Of a stretch of DNA of 64,000 bases, positions 58,981 through 64,000 are shown piece after piece. Positions within the stretch are counted from its first letter, which is position 1. Each line of letters begins with the position of its first letter. The DNA comes from Dioscorea cayenensis subsp. rotundata (taxonomy: Eukaryota > Streptophyta > Magnoliopsida > Dioscoreales > Dioscoreaceae). The notes beneath the pieces are model-generated. The model had not been told where the DNA came from. It ran no database searches and saw nothing but the letters and a program-made list of their open reading frames with translations. The position numbers and the translations under genes are program-made. Location: the NCBI RefSeq assembly GCF_009730915.1, contig NC_052475.1, forward strand, positions 31,309,016 to 31,373,015, written 5' to 3'.

Positions 58981-59133
58981 TTTAAATTATTTGGCTCATA
59001 AAGTTCACTCAGATTCTGGCGGTTTGGGGTTTGAAAAACGTAAAGCTTTTAAAATGACGAGGGTTTTTGGGGATTACTTAGTCACGTGTTTTTGTGATTT
59101 CTGGCTTAAAGGGTTTTTGGCAATTTCCACTTT

Positions 59134-60133
59134 NNNNNNNNNNNNNNNNNNNNNNNNNNNNNNNNNNNNNNNNNNNNNNNNNNNNNNNNNNNNNNNNNNN
59201 NNNNNNNNNNNNNNNNNNNNNNNNNNNNNNNNNNNNNNNNNNNNNNNNNNNNNNNNNNNNNNNNNNNNNNNNNNNNNNNNNNNNNNNNNNNNNNNNNNNN
59301 NNNNNNNNNNNNNNNNNNNNNNNNNNNNNNNNNNNNNNNNNNNNNNNNNNNNNNNNNNNNNNNNNNNNNNNNNNNNNNNNNNNNNNNNNNNNNNNNNNNN
59401 NNNNNNNNNNNNNNNNNNNNNNNNNNNNNNNNNNNNNNNNNNNNNNNNNNNNNNNNNNNNNNNNNNNNNNNNNNNNNNNNNNNNNNNNNNNNNNNNNNNN
59501 NNNNNNNNNNNNNNNNNNNNNNNNNNNNNNNNNNNNNNNNNNNNNNNNNNNNNNNNNNNNNNNNNNNNNNNNNNNNNNNNNNNNNNNNNNNNNNNNNNNN
59601 NNNNNNNNNNNNNNNNNNNNNNNNNNNNNNNNNNNNNNNNNNNNNNNNNNNNNNNNNNNNNNNNNNNNNNNNNNNNNNNNNNNNNNNNNNNNNNNNNNNN
59701 NNNNNNNNNNNNNNNNNNNNNNNNNNNNNNNNNNNNNNNNNNNNNNNNNNNNNNNNNNNNNNNNNNNNNNNNNNNNNNNNNNNNNNNNNNNNNNNNNNNN
59801 NNNNNNNNNNNNNNNNNNNNNNNNNNNNNNNNNNNNNNNNNNNNNNNNNNNNNNNNNNNNNNNNNNNNNNNNNNNNNNNNNNNNNNNNNNNNNNNNNNNN
59901 NNNNNNNNNNNNNNNNNNNNNNNNNNNNNNNNNNNNNNNNNNNNNNNNNNNNNNNNNNNNNNNNNNNNNNNNNNNNNNNNNNNNNNNNNNNNNNNNNNNN
60001 NNNNNNNNNNNNNNNNNNNNNNNNNNNNNNNNNNNNNNNNNNNNNNNNNNNNNNNNNNNNNNNNNNNNNNNNNNNNNNNNNNNNNNNNNNNNNNNNNNNN
60101 NNNNNNNNNNNNNNNNNNNNNNNNNNNNNNNNN
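59134..60133. other. Assembly gap, exactly 1,000 N
   Basis: The round length indicates a placeholder gap. It starts directly at the right terminus of the large MULE and ends inside a Ty3/gypsy element, so the adjacency of the two elements is unproven. Confidence 0.98.
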
Positions 60134-63100
60134 CAAGCACCAAGGAAGATGAAGTTTGATCTGGAGGAGCGTCGTGAAGAAACCAAGAAACTAATCGAGT
60201 CGGTTTCATAAGGGAGGAAAAAGTACCCTAATTGGATTACCCGACATAGTGCTCGTCGAGCAAAGAAGAATGACGGCGAAATCGATTTATGTGGACTCGG
60301 GACTTAAACGAAAAGCATGTCCCAGATGATTTTCCACTACACCAGTAGGAAATCATGATTGATAACACTTCCTCTTATCGAGATGTTTTTCTTTTCATGG
60401 ATGGTTTCTCCGGGTACAACCAAATTAAGATGGACCTAGAAGATGAAAAGCATCATGGCTTCTAGGACATCAATGAGGCATCTCTGGCTATAAAGTTATG
60501 CCATTTGGACTAAAAGAAAGCGCAAGCTGACATATCAAGAGCTATGTCGAAGATTTTTGATGATGATTCACCAAGTCGTGAGAGTGCTATGTGAGATGAT
60601 TTCTGGTGGTGAAGACCCGACAATCAAAAAGATCAACACCTTAATGACTTAAGAGCGTGTTCGATCAGTTAAGGGAAATATAACTTGAAGATGAACCCTA
60701 CTGAAATGTGCATTTGGGGTATCGTCCGGAAAATTCCTTGGATGCGTCAGTGAGGCACCGAGGAATGAGATTGATCCTTCCAAAATTAAGGCAATCATGA
60801 AAATGCCACCTCGAGAGACATTGGAAAGCGCTAAGTAGTCCTTTTCAAGGGCGCCTCGCCTATATCCAGGAGATTCATCGTGATCTTTCGGTGGTGCAAG
60901 CTGTTCTCAAAAGGATTGGTAAAAAGGATGCTCCCTTTAGGGTGGGATATGAATGCCAAATTGCTTTTGAAGAAATCAGCGCTATTTATTTGAATCCCCC
61001 AGAGTTAGCGAGCACCAATTGAAGGAAAGCCATTGATTTTATACACAACGGCCTTGGATGGATCACTTGGAGCTCTACTAGCCCAAGAGAATGAAGAAGG
61101 AAAGGAGAATGCCCTATACTATCTTAGTAGAATGTTGGTGGGTGCTGAAAACAAATATACACCAATAGAGAAGCACCGTCTCTCCTTGGTGTTTGCGAAA
61201 GAAAGCTTCGGCATTATTTGCTCTCACATAAAGTTATTCTTATCTCAAGAATAGACCCACTCAAGTATTTGATGACCGAGCCACTACTTACTCGGAAGAT
61301 TAGCGAAATGGGCGTTGATACTCATGAGTTCGACATAACTTATACTCCACAGAAAAGCAATCAAAGGTCAAGCACGTTGGCGTATTTTTCTTCAAGGCAA
61401 GATCCTTCGCCTGCGGAATGGAATCTCCTCGAGGATGTGATCTCCGACTGAAGAGACTTTGGCAATTGAATCGGGAAAACAATGTTTGCGAGATGTACTT
61501 CGATGGAGCTTCTTCGATACTGACCAGTATTAGACCAAAAATTCCTCAAGTTAGAGTCGTGTATCTGGACTCATCTTCATTTCTCCCAAGAGTGGAATCT
61601 AAGATACTCTCTTTCTTTGTCAAAAGCCATGTACTAACAACGAGCGCATACTGAAGCTCTTTACTGCTTTGGATTGAGCTAGCGATCGATATAGAGTTCA
61701 AAGCTTGCGATATATATGGCTTATTCACAACTCATTACTCAAATCGAGGTTGAAGGAAGTTTCAAAGACTCATAAGCTAGAACTCCTTCGGTATCATCGA
61801 TAGTTATCGAATTGTTGAAAGCAAATTTCCCGATGTTAGTCGGGAAGAGTTTTCGTGTCGATTAATGGAAGAATGGTATATAGCCAAATTGGCAAAAGAG
61901 TTGGTCGATCCGGATCAAGAGGAGATCCAAGTCACCATTCAAAACATAGAGTGCTAAGTTCATGCTTTGATGAAGAATTCGAAAACAAGAAGCTCAAAAA
62001 GAAGAAATTCTCACGGTGGTTGAAGATGATCGAGAGCCTTCATTAAATACTTTGAAGTATGGCGAGCTCCAGGATGAAAAAGTCTCGAGCTACTGCAAAG
62101 TTAAAGAAAGAGGGCGATGAGGTTTACCCTTGTTAATGATGTTCTCTATCGAAGATCATATGATCAACTCCGCTAAAGATGTCTCTCGGAAGGAGGAGTC
62201 CGCGAAGTCATGCATGAAGTCCATTCCGGTATTTGTGGAGCTCACCGGTCAGATCAAGATGCGGTTGAAGATTAAACATATTGGGTACTATTGGCCGAGC
62301 ATGATTAGCGATTGCCTACAATATGCAAGAGCAGAGTGCAAACCATGCCAAGCCCATGGGGATTTCGTTCATCAACACCCCAATCCTTACACCCTCTGCA
62401 TCTCTTGCATGGCGCTTTCGAGATGTGGGGCTCGATGTGATAGGTCCTATTGAGCCACCATACATCAAGAGGGCATCGCTTTTATATTGGTCGCCATCGA
62501 CTATTTTCTCACGGATTGGTGCGAAGCCATTCCTTTAAAAGGAAGTAAAAGCGGAAAACATTATCAAGTTCTTCAGAGATCATGTGCTATATATAAATTT
62601 GGGAGCTACTAGAAGGATCATCTCCGGCTAACCAGTGAGCATTCAAAAGTTTCAAGGTTGGAAGGTTTGCTCAACATCACAAAATAGATTGGAGGTATTC
62701 CTCTATCTATAATGCTAGAGCAAATGGTCTCGTCGAAAGCATTCGATAAAACAATATCCAAAATTGTTGAAGAAAGCAGCTTCGAAAAGTCAAAGGGATT
62801 AGCACGAAAGGCTTCACGAGTTTTATGGGCATCACGAACAACGTGTCGAACAGGCGACTCAACACCATACTGGCCGGTATTTGGTACTGTGTCGTTCTTC
62901 CACTGAAGTCCAAATTCCATCTTTAAGAATGCCTTACAAAAAGCGAACTCACAAATGAAGATAGAGTTCGCTACTGCGTTTGGATGAGCTTGATCTTTGT
63001 CAGATGAAGAGAAGGCTAGAGGCCCAACAAAATCTTGGAAGTCTACAAAAAGCAAGGATGGCTCGAGCTACAATAAGATGGTCTTCGATCGAACTTTCGA

Positions 63101-63295
63101 GAGCAGAGATGGTATGGGTAGTTAAGAAGGCCAATCATCACCAACAAAGCATGTTGAGGTAAGTTCAGAGTCAAATTGGGAAGGCTCATATATTAGTAGA
63201 GGTCGATCTTGCACGGTGCTGCATCGACTAGTCGACGCCGATGGAAGGAGACCTATGCCACCTATCAATGCGCTGCGTTTTTGAAAAATATTATC
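60134..63295 (+). mobile_element. Ty3/gypsy Tat-lineage LTR retrotransposon, degenerate pol
   Basis: Pol domains are readable in order but in shifting frames. Reverse transcriptase is at about 60270-60900 (FMDGFSGYNQIKM near 60394-60432, a FGLK piece near 60507, and the YVDDF catalytic region near 60590 with an extra base). RNase H is at about 61020-61440 (TALDGSLGALLAQENEEGKE, LYYLSRMLVGAENKYTPIEK). A second, archaeal-type RNase H begins with MYFDGASS near 61490. Integrase is at about 62130-62560 (IGYYWPSMISDC, CKPCQAHGDF, GLDVIGPIEPP), with its C-terminal part near 62980-63110 (RLEAQQNLGS, MVWVVKKAN). The double RNase H is the mark of the Tat lineage. Gag and the 5' LTR would lie in the gap. 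Many frameshifts make it inactive as written. Confidence 0.85.
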
Positions 63296-64000
63296 AGTGA
63301 TGCATATGTAACGCATGATTTGAAAAATGCTACATGTAAACACAAAACAAAAACAAAATAAAAAAAAGAAGAAGATAAATATAAAAATAGAAGAAGAAGA
63401 ACATGTGTTTGTTTATGACGGAATGTCCAGTGCTCTTGTTTGAGCAGGTTGGTCAAGCATAGTATATGCTTCTCGAGGCAAATTATGAGTTCTATTATCT
63501 TGTTTCTCTTTTGAATAAAAGCGCATTGTAGAAGAAAAATTTGTGTTTGTCTATGATGGAACGGCCAATGCCCTTGTTTGGGCAAGATCGGTCGAGCGTG
63601 ATAGATGCTTCTTGAGGCAAAACATAAATTCCATCATGTTGTTTTCTTTATCAAGTTGAATAAAGATATGATTTCATGAATTTTGAAATTATTTTTGCAA
63701 ATCCTATAAAAAGGCTATAAGATCAGGTAAAAAGAGAAAGGAAAACCGAAAAAAAAAAAAATCTGCAGTTTTTCATACGAATGCTGTTTTGATCAAGTAG
63801 CTCATCAGGTATCCAGATCAACTCTGATCGTCATGAAATTTTAACTATATTATAAACACATGACAATAGTCAATGTGAACGGTTGAAATTAAATTTGGAG
63901 TTCTGATGATTTTTAAAGAATTCTATACTTCAAGCTAAAATTCAGGAAAATTATTTTCAAATGACCAGAGTTGATCATAACTTAATCGGACTACGATGAC
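63296..64000. other. Sequence downstream of gypsy pol
   Basis: No gene. After an A-rich stretch come two diverged tandem copies (listed separately), then AT-rich sequence to the window edge. It could be the 3' untranslated region of the Tat element, since elements of this lineage have long ones. The 3' LTR start is not identified. Confidence 0.45.
63399..63660. repeat. ~130-bp tandem repeat after gypsy pol, 2 copies
   Basis: Copy 1 (about 63399-63526) and copy 2 (about 63531-63660) share GTGTTTGTTTATGACGGAAT / GTGTTTGTCTATGATGGAAC, a GCTCTTGTTTGAGCAGGT-type block, ATGCTTCTCGAGGCAAA / ATGCTTCTTGAGGCAAA and a TTGTTTTCTTT-type end. Identity is roughly 75-80 percent by eye. Confidence 0.75.

Larger units (their letters stand above)
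49557..59133. mobile_element. Large ULP-bearing (Kaonashi-like) MULE, decayed
   Basis: The left terminus TTGGAAAAATTCTGTTCACC (near 49559) and the right terminus TTTTTGGCAATTTCCACTT (59114-59132) correspond to the ends of the 2.4-kb element at 32319-34735. The sequence carries a MuDR-type transposase on plus (about 52360-54390) and a Ulp1/C48 protease on minus (about 55040-55790, probably with upstream exons towards 58980). The two genes converge. Spacers between coding pieces consist of TTTAAACA-type motif arrays. Part of the 5' transposase side is present twice. The right end runs straight into the assembly gap, so a target duplication cannot be checked. Both genes are broken by many small indels, so the element as written is not autonomous. 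Confidence 0.78.

Noticed and set aside
58952-60211. Long open frames of 350-420 codons across 58952-60211
   Set aside because: They consist almost wholly of N bases and are artefacts of the gap.
1-64000. CRISPR arrays, prokaryotic operons or organelle genome segments
   Set aside because: Spliced nuclear genes, U6 and plant transposons show a plant nuclear chromosome; repeats found are tandem or dispersed without a repeat-spacer pattern.

Overview
This is nuclear DNA of a flowering plant. The genes are split by GT-AG introns (one apparently GC-AG), the spacers are AT-rich, there is a plant-type Pol III U6 snRNA gene, and the repeats are plant MULEs, MITEs and a Tat-type Ty3/gypsy element. 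I cannot place the species further with confidence. A run of exactly 1,000 Ns (59134-60133) is an assembly gap of unknown true size.

Layout. 1-3.2 kb is repeat DNA with a ~60-bp minisatellite and a pyrimidine-rich block. 3.4-3.9 kb holds an acetylglutamate kinase-like fragment on the minus strand. 4-7.6 kb is AT-rich spacer with a 98-bp triple repeat, (AT)n arrays and a PIF/Harbinger-like MITE. 7.6-15.8 kb carries two minus-strand nuclear genes for mitochondrial proteins: a B12D-family protein and the pyruvate dehydrogenase E1 alpha subunit (8 exons). 19.0-23.8 kb is an NPK1/ANP-type MAPKKK (16 exons), followed by a canonical U6 snRNA gene on the minus strand with its USE and TATA. 25.7-29.8 kb is a pTAC2-like PPR-SMR protein. 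35.6-39.6 kb is a Nudix hydrolase. 40.7-42.9 kb is a kelch protein of the nitrile-specifier-5 type. 47.0-48.2 kb is an intronless fasciclin-like arabinogalactan protein with CACGTG motifs upstream.

Mobile DNA. Two related MULEs share their termini: a 2.4-kb derivative (32319-34735) that ends about 115 bp upstream of the first Nudix exon, and a 9.6-kb element (about 49557-59133). The large element holds a decayed MuDR transposase on the plus strand and, facing it, a decayed Ulp1/C48 cysteine protease on the minus strand. This is the arrangement of ULP-bearing (Kaonashi-like) MULEs. Its non-coding spacers are all filled with degenerate, regularly spaced TTTAAACA-type motifs, and the same motifs fill most of the small element. 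This is the most unusual structure I see. Beyond the gap lies a frameshifted Tat-lineage Ty3/gypsy pol (RT, RNase H, second archaeal-type RNase H, integrase) with tandem repeats downstream.

The host genes are unrelated housekeeping and signalling genes with no evident joint pathway. Protein models were assembled by hand from splice signals and reading-frame continuity. All except the Nudix gene close in frame over every exon junction.
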